13,166 nt of DNA from an uncultured Collinsella sp. (GCA_900759565.1 CAAEVV010000045.1:1-13166), one strand, 5' to 3'; numbered from the stretch's first letter, positions 6,080 through 13,037 are shown. The notes: generated by a model from the sequence alone, not told the origin. Made by a program: numbers and translations.

Positions 6080-6973
6080 ATGTCTACCGTCACTACCATC
6101 AAGCGCGGCGGCCTCACCGCGGCCATCGATTCCATGGGTGCCCAGCTCACGAGTCTTGCCCTCAACGGCAACGAGTATCTGTGGCAGGGCGACCCGGCCT
6201 TTTGGGGCAAGCACGCGCCTATCCTGTTCCCCATCGTGGGCTCGCTGCGCAACAACACGGCAGCGTCTGCGGCCGGCACCTGCGAGATGCCACGCCACGG
6301 ACTCGCGCGCATCGTCGAGCACGAGCTGGTTGAGGTTTCGGAGGACGGCTCCTCGGTAACGTACGAGATCACCGATACGCCCGAGTCGCTCAAGGCCTTT
6401 CCGTTCCACTTTAAGCTCAACATGACCTATGCCCTGACTGGTGACGCCACACTTACCCAGACCTTTGCCGTCACCAATACTGGCGACGTAGACCTGCCGT
6501 TCTCGGTGGGCGGCCACCCCGCATTTAACGTGCCCGCTCCCGGTGCCGAGGACGAGGCATTCGAGGATTACGAGCTGGCGTTTACCGAGGCTTGGACCAA
6601 CGAGGCTCCCATCATCACGCCCGACGGTCTTATGACGTTCGAGGGTAGCTACAAGGCTCCCGATAACTCGGACGTGCTGCCCATCACGCACCGCAGCTTC
6701 GATAACGATGCCATCATGTTCACCGATGTCCCGGGCTCCACGCTCACACTGCGCGGCCGCAAGTCGGGCCACGGCGTCAAGATCGACTTTGAGGGCTTTA
6801 AGTACATCGGCGTGTGGTCTGCCGCCAACGACGCCCCGTTTGTGGCGCTCGAGCCCTGGACCGGTCATACCACCACGGACACCGAGGACGACGTCTTTGA
6901 GCACAAGGTCAACACCATCACCTTGGCTCCCGGCGAGACGGACAAGCGCAGCTTTAGCGTTACCTTGCTCTAG
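6080..6973 (+). CDS. Aldose 1-epimerase family protein (LacX/GalM-like)
   Basis: A predicted cytoplasmic mutarotase-fold enzyme of 297 residues, the length of the LacX-type branch rather than the longer classical GalM. It would interconvert alpha and beta anomers of a hexose or a hexose phosphate. Visible family signatures are YLWQGDPAFW (33-42), APILFPIVGSL (46-56), the RHGLAR loop with His73, SVGGHPAFN with His146, and the C-terminal ALEPWTGH with Glu258. These two histidines and the glutamate are the expected substrate and catalytic residues, so the enzyme should be active. ATG 6080 is set by a strong GGAGGAAG at 6068-6075. No sugar transport or catabolic gene adjoins it, so the physiological sugar is unknown. 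Its transcript probably ends at the terminator at 7029-7070. Confidence 0.9.
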   Translation: MSTVTTIKRGGLTAAIDSMGAQLTSLALNGNEYLWQGDPAFWGKHAPILFPIVGSLRNNTAASAAGTCEMPRHGLARIVEHELVEVSEDGSSVTYEITDTPESLKAFPFHFKLNMTYALTGDATLTQTFAVTNTGDVDLPFSVGGHPAFNVPAPGAEDEAFEDYELAFTEAWTNEAPIITPDGLMTFEGSYKAPDNSDVLPITHRSFDNDAIMFTDVPGSTLTLRGRKSGHGVKIDFEGFKYIGVWSAANDAPFVALEPWTGHTTTDTEDDVFEHKVNTITLAPGETDKRSFSVTLL

Positions 6974-7076
6974 AGGTTCCGCCGCTCGGTCGATGCTGCG
7001 CGCCGTCCAGAGCGATAATTTGTCATTCAAAAGGCAAGGCATGACCAGAAGGTTTATGCCTTGCCTTTTTCATGCC
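6974..7076 (+). repeat. Family C element, copy 1 (terminator-bearing repeat)
   Basis: AGGTTCCGCCG, then GCTGCGCGCCG, CCAGAGCGAYAATTTGTC, ATTC, and a terminator hairpin ending CATGCC. The same order recurs at 13038-13156 with only scattered substitutions over the last 75 bp. This copy lacks the about 20-bp segment that in copy 2 completes a CCGCCGTTC/GAACGGCGG hairpin. It begins directly after the epimerase stop codon and ends where family B begins (7077). Confidence 0.75.
7029..7070 (+). terminator. Intrinsic terminator of the epimerase gene
   Basis: AAAAGGCAAGGCAT (7029-7042) pairs perfectly with ATGCCTTGCCTTTT (7056-7069) around a 13-nt loop, giving a 14-bp stem ending in TTTTT. The A-run before and the T-run after make it usable in both directions. 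It forms the 3' part of family C. Confidence 0.85.
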
Positions 7077-7132
7077 TAGTCGTTGGGGACGTTCTTGTTT
7101 GACTAGTCGTTTAAGAACGTCCCCAACGACTA
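7077..7132. repeat. Family B palindrome, perfect copy
   Basis: TAGTCGTTGGGGACGTTCTT (7077-7096) and its exact complement at 7113-7132 enclose a 16-nt loop that contains a further GACT/AGTC pair. It abuts the end of family C with no gap. The same arms, with paired changes, occur at 11659-11714, and right arms alone at 1-101. Confidence 0.85.
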
Positions 7133-7158
7133 TCAATCGTTTTCAGTTCGTAAACTTG

Positions 7159-7182
7159 TATATATGCATTTATATATGCATT
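7159..7182 (+). promoter_or_regulatory. Tandem 12-mer TATATATGCATT x2; candidate ArgR-type operator
   Basis: TATATATGCATT is repeated exactly twice (7159-7170, 7171-7182). Within it, ATGCAT-TTATAT-ATGCAT (7164-7181) is an 18-bp near-palindrome, the size and half-site style of ARG boxes bound by hexameric ArgR. That would suit an amino acid importer, but the match is only by eye. The AT-rich run may also contain the promoter -10. A lone GGAGG at 7187-7191 has no start codon at usable distance. The gene start is 69 bp further on, so the leader is long enough for control. Confidence 0.4.
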
Positions 7183-7250
7183 TGCTGGAGGTAGCGCTGA
7201 GCGGTATCCTGTTAAGTCGTCAGCATACGATTCAACAGGGAAGGCAGATT

Positions 7251-8177
7251 ATGCATTCTCCCCAACAGTGCGATGCGCAGACCCAGCCGGTATGCAGCCG
7301 TCGCATCTTTTTGGGTAGCGCTCTCGCTGCGGGCGCTTCCGTCGTCGCCGGCGCACTTGCCGGTTGCCAGCGCCCCTCCACGCTGGAAGTGGTTCAGCCC
7401 ACGACGGGCGGCGGTCGCGACGACCTGTCCGATTCCGTGATCGGCAAGGATAAGATCCGCATTGGCATGGAGGCGGCCTACGCCCCGTACAACTGGCAGG
7501 TTTCCGAAGCCAGTGAGTACACCATCCCCATCGACAACGTGCAGGGCGCTTACGCCGATGGCTACGATGTTCAGATCGCAAAGATCGTCTGCAAGGCCCT
7601 TGGCGGCGAGCCCGTTGCCGTCAAGCAGAGCTTCTCGGGCCTCATCGATTCGCTCAACAACGGCCAGATCGACCTCATTATTGCCGGCATGAGCACCACG
7701 CCCGAGCGCGAGGAGTCCGTCGGCTTTTCCGATCCGTACTTTATCGGCTACTTTGGCCTGTTCGTAAAAGAGGGCTCGCCCTACCAAAGCGCGACCAAGC
7801 TCAGCGACTTTAGCGGCGCCACGGTGCTCGGCCAAAAGGACACGATGCTCGACACCGTCATCGACGAGATCCCGGGCGTCGTTCACAAGAATCCGGTCGA
7901 CTCCGTCCCCACGGTGTTTTCGAACCTGCTGCAGGGCACCTGCGACGCCGTGACCTACAACACCGAAAACGAGAAGGGCTATATGGCCCAAAACCCGGGC
8001 ATCGTGCCCATTCGCTTTGCGGAGGGCGAGGGCTTTAAGCAGGAGGTCACGTCAAACGTCGGCTGCCGCAAGGGCTCGGACAAACTGCTCAAACTTATCA
8101 ATAAGACGCTCAAGGGCATTAGCCAAGAGGAGCGCGACCAAATGTGGGACGCGTGCCTCGATCGTCAGCCGGCATAG
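7251..8177 (+). CDS. Amino acid ABC transporter substrate-binding lipoprotein (SBP family 3)
   Basis: The extracytoplasmic binding protein of a polar amino acid importer, 308 residues. The N-terminus has a twin-arginine motif SRRIFLG (16-22), a hydrophobic stretch, and a lipobox LAGC ending at Cys39, so it is predicted to be Tat-exported and lipid-anchored. The mature part is SBP_bac_3: IRIGMEAAYAPYNW near the start, GYDVQIAKIV, then LNNGQIDLIIAGMSTTPEREESVGFSDPY, the classic family-3 ligand region. Arginine, glutamine, histidine or cystine are all possible ligands. The ATG at 7251 follows GGGAAGG. An in-frame ATG at 7164 lies inside the AT repeat and is rejected. The permease starts 9 bp after the stop and the ATPase gene follows, forming one operon. 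Confidence 0.93.
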   Translation: MHSPQQCDAQTQPVCSRRIFLGSALAAGASVVAGALAGCQRPSTLEVVQPTTGGGRDDLSDSVIGKDKIRIGMEAAYAPYNWQVSEASEYTIPIDNVQGAYADGYDVQIAKIVCKALGGEPVAVKQSFSGLIDSLNNGQIDLIIAGMSTTPEREESVGFSDPYFIGYFGLFVKEGSPYQSATKLSDFSGATVLGQKDTMLDTVIDEIPGVVHKNPVDSVPTVFSNLLQGTCDAVTYNTENEKGYMAQNPGIVPIRFAEGEGFKQEVTSNVGCRKGSDKLLKLINKTLKGISQEERDQMWDACLDRQPA

Positions 8178-8186
8178 GGAGGCAGC

Positions 8187-9335
8187 ATGAAAACCATCAA
8201 TCGTCTGGCCTCCTTTATCAAGGCCGACCATCGCTATGTATATCTGGGCACGAGTGTTATCGCGGCGCTCGGCCTGGCGTTTAGCCAACGCAACCCCACG
8301 CCGCTGAGCTTCTTGGCGCCTACGGGCGTGTTCCAAGACTGCCTCTGGGCAATTCTTTGGGCCTGGCTCGTCGTGTCGGCGGCGGCGTTGGTCACCAAGC
8401 TCATGCACTGGAACGACTATCGCGAGGCGTCGCCGTTCGCATCCGAGCGTTTCCGTCGTGGCGCACGCTTAGGCAGCTACGTCGTGGTCGCCATCGCGGC
8501 GATCTTTTTCGTGGACCGCTGCGTCATGTCGTTTATCGATCTGGTGCAGGTGAGCATTGTCTCGGATTCCAACCCCAGTGACTTTTTGTCGAGCCTGGTC
8601 TACATGACCTATAAGAGCGGCGACTTTTTCATTCGCGGTATCGAGATCACCATCGCGCTTGCCACCTTCGGCACTGTCATCGCATTCTTCCTGGCACTGC
8701 TCTTTGTGTTCCTGCGTATTCAGACGTTCGACCGCGTGGATAACGACCTGGTGCGCTTCTTTAAGAGTATCGGCCGCGGCTTTGCGACCGTCTACTCCAC
8801 CATCGTGCGCGGCACGCCCATGATGGTCCAGGGCCTGCTCATCTATTACGCGGGCTTCACCGTTTTGCGCGGCATGGGCTTCGAGACCGCCCAGGCCAAC
8901 CAGATCTGGAGCACCTTTACCGCCGGTCTCGTCACCATCTCGCTCAACTCCACCGCCTACATGATGGAGGTCCTGCGCGGCGGCATCGAGTCCATCGACG
9001 CCGGCCAGGCCGAGGCGGCGCGCTCGCTGGGTCTGTCGCAGTGGCAGGCCATGCGCAAAGTCGTGTTCCCCCAGGGCATTAAAAACGCGATCCCCGCACT
9101 CACCAACGAGCTCATCATCAACATCAAGGACTCGTCGGTGCTTTCGGTCATCGGCGTATTCGACCTCATGTACGCCACCACCACCGTCGCCGGCGTGTAC
9201 TACCGCCAGATGGAGGTCTACTGCGTGGCGCTCGTGGTCTACCTGATCCTGACGCTCGTGGCGAGCCGCCTGCTCGAGGCCTTTGGCAAAAAGCTCGGCG
9301 CCGAAGCCCCGGCAACGCTGCCCAGCTCCAACTAG
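8187..9335 (+). CDS. Amino acid ABC transporter permease with extended N-terminus
   Basis: The membrane subunit of the importer, HisM/GlnP type. At 382 residues it is much longer than the usual about 220. Residues 1-140 add about three extra hydrophobic segments (near 18-34, 52-70 and 96-118) before the conserved permease core. The core has a transmembrane start at GDFFIRGIEITIALATFGTVIAFF, the IVRGTPMMVQ segment (206-215) and the EAA cytoplasmic loop at 276-297 (EAARSLGLSQWQAMRKVVFPQG) that docks the ATPase. With a single permease gene, the transporter presumably uses a homodimer. GGGAGG precedes ATG 8187. It is 9 bp after the binding-protein gene and 22 bp before the ATPase gene. The role of the extra N-terminal helices is unknown. 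Confidence 0.93.
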   Translation: MKTINRLASFIKADHRYVYLGTSVIAALGLAFSQRNPTPLSFLAPTGVFQDCLWAILWAWLVVSAAALVTKLMHWNDYREASPFASERFRRGARLGSYVVVAIAAIFFVDRCVMSFIDLVQVSIVSDSNPSDFLSSLVYMTYKSGDFFIRGIEITIALATFGTVIAFFLALLFVFLRIQTFDRVDNDLVRFFKSIGRGFATVYSTIVRGTPMMVQGLLIYYAGFTVLRGMGFETAQANQIWSTFTAGLVTISLNSTAYMMEVLRGGIESIDAGQAEAARSLGLSQWQAMRKVVFPQGIKNAIPALTNELIINIKDSSVLSVIGVFDLMYATTTVAGVYYRQMEVYCVALVVYLILTLVASRLLEAFGKKLGAEAPATLPSSN

Positions 9336-9357
9336 GCTCAAGACGAGGAGAATCATC

Positions 9358-10143
9358 ATGGCAGATACCGCCACTACCGGCACCGCGGCCGCCGCACAGA
9401 CCAATGAGCCGCTCATCCGCGTCGAGGGCCTGCGCAAGAGCTTCGGCTCGCTCGAGGTGCTCAAGGGCATCGACCTGTCCGTTAACCCCGGCGAGGTCGT
9501 TACCGTTATCGGCGCCTCGGGCTCGGGCAAGTCGACCTTCCTGCGCTGCCTCAACCTGCTCGAGACCCCGGACGCGGGCCACATCTGGTTTCACGGCCAG
9601 GACCTTACGGCCGAGCGCTGCAATATCAATAAACTCCGCGAGGACATCGGCATGGTGTTCCAGGGCTTTAACCTGTTCAACAACATGGACGTGCTCGACA
9701 ACTGCACGCTTGCGCCCGTCACGCTCAAAAAGATGAGCAAGGCCGAGGCCGAGAAGGTCGCGATGGAGCATTTGACGAGTGTGGGGCTCGAAAAGTTCGC
9801 GCACGCCGCCGTGGGTCGCCTGTCCGGCGGCCAAAAGCAGCGCGTGGCCATCGCCCGCGCCCTGTGCATGAATCCGCAGATCATGCTGTTCGACGAGCCG
9901 ACCTCCGCACTCGACCCCGAGATCGTGGGCGAGGTGCTCGAGGTCATGCGCAAGCTTGCGGCCGACGGCATGATCATGGTCGTCGTCACGCACGAGATGG
10001 CCTTTGCCCGAACCGTGTCCGACCGCGTGGTCTTTATGGACAAGGGCGTGGTGCTCGAGGACGCCGCGCCGGCCGAGCTCTTCGGCAACCCCAAACACCA
10101 GCGCACTCGCGAGTTCCTCTCTCGTTATCTCGAGGACAAATAA
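9358..10143 (+). CDS. Polar amino acid ABC transporter ATP-binding protein
   Basis: The cytoplasmic ATPase that powers the importer, GlnQ/HisP type, 261 residues. All nucleotide-binding motifs are intact: Walker A GASGSGKST at 52-60, Q-loop VFQGFNLF at 100-107, signature LSGGQ at 155-159, Walker B IMLFDE at 175-180 followed by PTSALDPE, and the switch His212 in VVTHEM. FNLF and the HQRTREFL tail match the polar amino acid group. Residues 1-16 are an Ala/Thr-rich extension before the conserved domain. ATG 9358 follows GAGGAG; a longer in-frame opening (9283) lies inside the permease gene and is rejected. The gene ends the operon, with a terminator 24 bp downstream. Confidence 0.95.
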   Translation: MADTATTGTAAAAQTNEPLIRVEGLRKSFGSLEVLKGIDLSVNPGEVVTVIGASGSGKSTFLRCLNLLETPDAGHIWFHGQDLTAERCNINKLREDIGMVFQGFNLFNNMDVLDNCTLAPVTLKKMSKAEAEKVAMEHLTSVGLEKFAHAAVGRLSGGQKQRVAIARALCMNPQIMLFDEPTSALDPEIVGEVLEVMRKLAADGMIMVVVTHEMAFARTVSDRVVFMDKGVVLEDAAPAELFGNPKHQRTREFLSRYLEDK

Positions 10144-10166
10144 CCGACCGCAAACGCTTGCGTTGC

Positions 10167-10192
10167 AGGGCCGCTCCCGTGGGGCGGCCTTT
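10167..10192 (+). terminator. Terminator after the ABC importer operon
   Basis: GGGCCGCTCC (10168-10177) pairs with GGGGCGGCC plus T around a CGT loop, with two wobble pairs, and TTT-G-T follows. It lies 24 bp after the ATPase stop. The T-run is short (10190-10192), so termination may be partial and the peptidase gene, 72 bp downstream of the ATPase stop, may receive read-through. Confidence 0.6.
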
Positions 10193-10215
10193 GTCGTCAC
10201 AATCGAAAGGATGTC

Positions 10216-11631
10216 ATGGCCGAGGTTTGGCGCTTCTTTGCGCATGAGGACGATTTTGCCGATATAGACGAGGCGGGCGCGTGCGAGCGCTTGGGCCGCG
10301 TGCTGTCGTTTCCGACCATCTCGAGCATGGATGCCGGGGCGGTGGACTGGCAGCCCTTCGACGACCTGTGCGCCTATATGCAGCAGGCCTGGCCGCGCGT
10401 GTTTGCGGCGGGCGAGGTCGAGCTGATCGACCACTCGCTGTTGGTGACGCTTGGCGGCAGCGATCCGGCTCTTAAGCCCGTTATGCTCATGGGCCACATG
10501 GATGTGGTTCCCGTGGTGCCGGGTACCGAGGCCGACTGGACGCACGCCCCCTTTAGCGGGCACGTGGACGACACCTACATCTGGGGCCGCGGCGCGATCG
10601 ACATGAAGGACCAGGTCGCAGGCATTCTCGAGGCGGTTGAGTATGCGCTGGCGCACGGCTGGCGGCACGAGCGCACGCTGCTCCTGGCCTTTGGCCAGGA
10701 CGAGGAGACGACGCAGTACGGTGCAGGCGCCATCGGCCGCTCGCTCGAGGAGCGCGGCATTGAGCTTGAGTACCTGGTCGACGAGGGCGACTACCGCATC
10801 GTTCCGGCTGTTGAGTACGGTGCGGGCGAGGGCTGGCTTATGCATGCCGACCTCGCGGAGAAGGGCTATGCCGATATCGTGCTCAAGACGAAGAGTGAGG
10901 GCGGGCATTCCTCCAACCCCTACGGTGGCACATCGCTCGAGGTGCTGAGCCGCGCTATCGCCGCAATCTGCGATATCGAGTGGCCGACGCGCGTGACCGA
11001 CTTGCTTGCCGCCCAGCTTGTCGAGTTAGGGCTCTACACGGCCGATGAAATTGCCGCCAACGGGGGTGCCATCGTCCGCGATTGCCTTGCCAGCAAGAAG
11101 CTCTATCCGCTGGTGACGACCACCTGCGCGCCCACGCAGATCGAGGGTGGCAGCACCGGCGCCAACGTAATGCCGCAGGATATGTGGGCCAACATCAACT
11201 TCCGCATGCTCGAGGGCACGAGCGTGGCCGACGTTGTGGCGCGCTGCCGCGAAGCGGTTGCCGGGGCGGACCTTGCCGGTCGTGTCGAAGTGGAGCTGGG
11301 CCCCGGCAGCTCCGAACCCTCGCCGTCCCCGCGCATCGGTGGTCCCGGCCTCGAGGCGGTTCGCTCCATCGCCGCCCGCTATTTCCGTGATCCAAAGGGG
11401 ACGAAGGAAAACGGATCATTCGAGCCAGTGGCAATTGTGCCCTCGACCGTGATCGGTGCTACCGACGCTGCCAACTACCAGCACATTTGCCCTGAGTGCA
11501 TTCGCTTCTCGGCCTTTGTGGTTGATGACGACGAGTGTGATCGCGGCGTCCACGGCACCAACGAGCGCATCACCCGCCGCGCCTACCTCCAGGGCATCCG
11601 CTTCCTCGTCGCTCTGCTTCAGACGCTCTAA
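10216..11631 (+). CDS. M20 family metallopeptidase
   Basis: A 471-residue zinc-dependent peptidase or amidohydrolase of the M20 (ArgE/DapE/CPS1) group. Expected metal and catalytic residues are visible: GHMDVVP (His94, Asp96), GRGAIDMKD (Asp129, bridging), FGQDEET with catalytic and ligand Glu163-Glu164, VDEGD (Asp189-Glu190), and a C-terminal VHGTNER with His446. The dimerisation lid region contains KSEGGHSSNPYGGTS (226-240). The layout is most like the carboxypeptidase S branch, which hydrolyses peptides or N-acyl amino acids. It has no signal peptide, so it is cytoplasmic. ATG 10216 has AAAGG at 10206-10210; an ATG at 10211 is out of frame. It follows the importer operon and may use peptides or acylated amino acids, but the terminator between them argues for partly separate expression. 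The exact substrate is not determinable. Confidence 0.9.
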   Translation: MAEVWRFFAHEDDFADIDEAGACERLGRVLSFPTISSMDAGAVDWQPFDDLCAYMQQAWPRVFAAGEVELIDHSLLVTLGGSDPALKPVMLMGHMDVVPVVPGTEADWTHAPFSGHVDDTYIWGRGAIDMKDQVAGILEAVEYALAHGWRHERTLLLAFGQDEETTQYGAGAIGRSLEERGIELEYLVDEGDYRIVPAVEYGAGEGWLMHADLAEKGYADIVLKTKSEGGHSSNPYGGTSLEVLSRAIAAICDIEWPTRVTDLLAAQLVELGLYTADEIAANGGAIVRDCLASKKLYPLVTTTCAPTQIEGGSTGANVMPQDMWANINFRMLEGTSVADVVARCREAVAGADLAGRVEVELGPGSSEPSPSPRIGGPGLEAVRSIAARYFRDPKGTKENGSFEPVAIVPSTVIGATDAANYQHICPECIRFSAFVVDDDECDRGVHGTNERITRRAYLQGIRFLVALLQTL

Positions 11632-11632
11632 A

Positions 11633-11657
11633 ATGTGACAAAACGACAGTCCCTTTG
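11633..11657. repeat. Family A palindrome, truncated copy
   Basis: ATGTGACAAAACGACAGTCCCTTTG keeps the left arm and the start of the right arm of family A but lacks the closing TCACAT. Family B starts one base later (11659). The left arm has also decayed (AACGAC for AGGGAC). It overlaps the region immediately after the peptidase stop. Confidence 0.7.
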
Positions 11658-11658
11658 C

Positions 11659-11714
11659 TAGCCGTTGGGGACGTTCTTAAACGACTTGTCGTTAAGGAAC
11701 GTCCCCAACGGCTA
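11659..11714. repeat. Family B palindrome with paired substitutions
   Basis: TAGCCGTTGGGGACGTTC at 11659-11676 pairs with the complementary arm ending CGGCTA at 11714. With TTAA and the inner ACGAC/GTCGT, the hairpin closes almost to a TT tip, with two single-base bulges. Compared with 7077-7132 the T:A pair in TAGTCG/CGACTA is C:G here (TAGCCG/CGGCTA), a paired change. There is no T-run after it. Confidence 0.85.
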
Positions 11715-11814
11715 CGCCCACTCATTCCGTGCGGGTTATATGCAGGTTTGCCTGCGCACGCTATCATGTATGGGTTAGACCGCAACTATGTACCCCATAC
11801 GCGAAGGGATGCGC

Positions 11815-11841
11815 ATGTATCTGAAGATCGACATGTTCTAG
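11815..11841 (+). promoter_or_regulatory. Candidate 8-codon leader ORF ending in UAG upstream of prfA
   Basis: GAAGGG (11803-11808) sits six bases before ATG 11815, which opens MYLKIDMF and stops at TAG 11839-11841. The frame then stays open for 22 sense codons (starting Pro-Gly-Leu-Pro-Pro-Gln-Trp) to TAA 11908-11910, whose last A begins the AAGGAG ribosome site of prfA. UAG is decoded by RF1 but not RF2, so slow termination here would report low RF1. Upstream, GTATGGG/CCCATAC (7 bp, about 11768-11800) could form a hairpin. Only position and stop identity support this; a chance ORF of this size is common. Confidence 0.3.
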
Positions 11842-11922
11842 CCGGGCTTACCCCCGCAGTGGCGCCGCGCGCCCCATCAACTCTGCCGATTTTCACCTTC
11901 ACGCATATAAAGGAGTCCCGCC

Positions 11923-12990
11923 ATGCGCGACAAGCTCGAAAAGATCATCAAGGCCTACGAGGAGCTCGAGAAGAAGCTCTCCGACCCGGCCGTCGCCTCC
12001 GATATTAAGGAGTTCACGCGTCTCAACAAGGAGTACGCGCACCAGTCCGACCTCATCGCCGCCTCGCGCGAGTACATCGGCGCGCTCGATGACATCGAGG
12101 CCGCCAAGGAAATGCTCCACGATACCACCGATGCCGATGAGAAAGAGATGCTCCAGATGGACATCTCCGAAAACGAGGCCAAGCTTCCCCAGCTCGAGGA
12201 AGACATTAAGTACATGCTCATCCCGAGCGACCCCAACGACGACAAAAACACCATCGTCGAGATTCGCTCCGCCGCCGGTGGCGACGAGGCGGCCATCTTC
12301 GCCGGCGACCTGTACAAGATGTACCAGCGCTTCTGCGAGTCGCGCGGCTGGAAGACCACCGTGCTCGACTCCAGCCCCAGCGAAGCTGGCGGCTTTAAGT
12401 CCATCGAGTTCAAGGTCGAGGGCGACCGCGTCTACTCCGTCATGAAGTTCGAGTCCGGCGTGCATCGCGTCCAGCGCGTCCCCAAGACCGAGTCCCAGGG
12501 TCGCATCCAGACCTCCACGGCAACCGTCGCCGTGCTTCCCGAGGCCGAGGAGATCGACGTTCAGATCAACCAGTCCGACCTGCGCATCGATACCTACTGC
12601 GCCTCCGGCCCTGGCGGTCAGTGCGTTAACACCACCTATTCCGCCGTGCGCATCACCCACCTGCCCACCAACACCGTGGTGCAGTCGCAGGAGCAGCGTT
12701 CCCAGATTCAGAACCGCGAGGTCTGCATGCAGATGCTGCGTGCCCGTCTGTACGAGATGGAGCTCGAGAAGCAGCAGGCCGAGCTCGGCGCCGAGCGCCA
12801 GAGCCAGATCGGCCACGGCAACCGTTCCGAGAAGATTCGTACCTATAACCAGCCCCAGGACCGCGTGACCGATCACCGTATCGGCTTCAACTCCACCTAC
12901 AACGGCGTCCTTCTGGGCGATCAGCTCGGCACCGTCATCGAGGCACTTGCCGCCGCCGAGCGAGCCGAGAAGCTGGCGCAGGCAGTTTAA
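11923..12990 (+). CDS. prfA: Peptide chain release factor RF1
   Basis: The cytoplasmic class I release factor that reads UAA and UAG and triggers peptide release. It has 355 residues, the normal RF1 length. Residues 1-95 are the coiled N-terminal domain. Domain 2 holds the anticodon tripeptide at RVPKTESQGR (Pro187-Lys188-Thr189), and the PxT form rather than SPF marks it as RF1, not RF2. The peptidyl-hydrolysis loop is SGPGGQCVNTT with GGQ at 231-233; the residue after GGQ is Cys where many RF1 proteins have His. The GGQ glutamine is the usual methylation site of PrmC, but prmC does not follow in the window. ATG 11923 has AAGGAG at 11910-11915. The 291-bp upstream gap holds repeats and a possible leader ORF. 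Confidence 0.97.
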   Translation: MRDKLEKIIKAYEELEKKLSDPAVASDIKEFTRLNKEYAHQSDLIAASREYIGALDDIEAAKEMLHDTTDADEKEMLQMDISENEAKLPQLEEDIKYMLIPSDPNDDKNTIVEIRSAAGGDEAAIFAGDLYKMYQRFCESRGWKTTVLDSSPSEAGGFKSIEFKVEGDRVYSVMKFESGVHRVQRVPKTESQGRIQTSTATVAVLPEAEEIDVQINQSDLRIDTYCASGPGGQCVNTTYSAVRITHLPTNTVVQSQEQRSQIQNREVCMQMLRARLYEMELEKQQAELGAERQSQIGHGNRSEKIRTYNQPQDRVTDHRIGFNSTYNGVLLGDQLGTVIEALAAAERAEKLAQAV

Positions 12991-13018
12991 GTTACGGCGT
13001 TTTACCAAACGCCGTAAC
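12991..13018 (+). repeat. Hairpin directly after prfA
   Basis: GTTACGGCGTTT and AAACGCCGTAAC form a perfect 12-bp stem with a TACC loop, starting at the base after the prfA stop. No T-run follows, so it is a stabilising 3'-end hairpin or repeat unit rather than a standard terminator. It is followed by GACGCTGCGC (13024-13033), which also follows the next hairpin. Confidence 0.75.
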
Positions 13019-13037
13019 TGCTCGACGCTGCGCCCTT

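Noticed and set aside
6053..7042. 329-codon minus-strand open frame over the epimerase
   Set aside because: It is antisense to a gene with intact catalytic residues and also crosses the terminator hairpin. It has low-complexity composition and no family features.
7164..7250. 29-codon N-terminal extension of the binding protein from ATG 7164
   Set aside because: It would place the Tat signal far inside the protein and start within the AT-rich tandem repeat. ATG 7251 has a proper ribosome site.
9166..10908. 580-codon open frame on the minus strand
   Set aside because: It lies antisense across the permease end, the ABC ATPase and the peptidase, all with intact family motifs. Long antisense frames are expected in GC-rich coding DNA, and its protein is His/Arg/Ala-rich with no recognisable domain.
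11655..12008. 117-codon plus-strand frame spanning family B and the start of prfA
   Set aside because: It reads through a hairpin repeat and overlaps prfA in another frame, with no supporting ribosome site.
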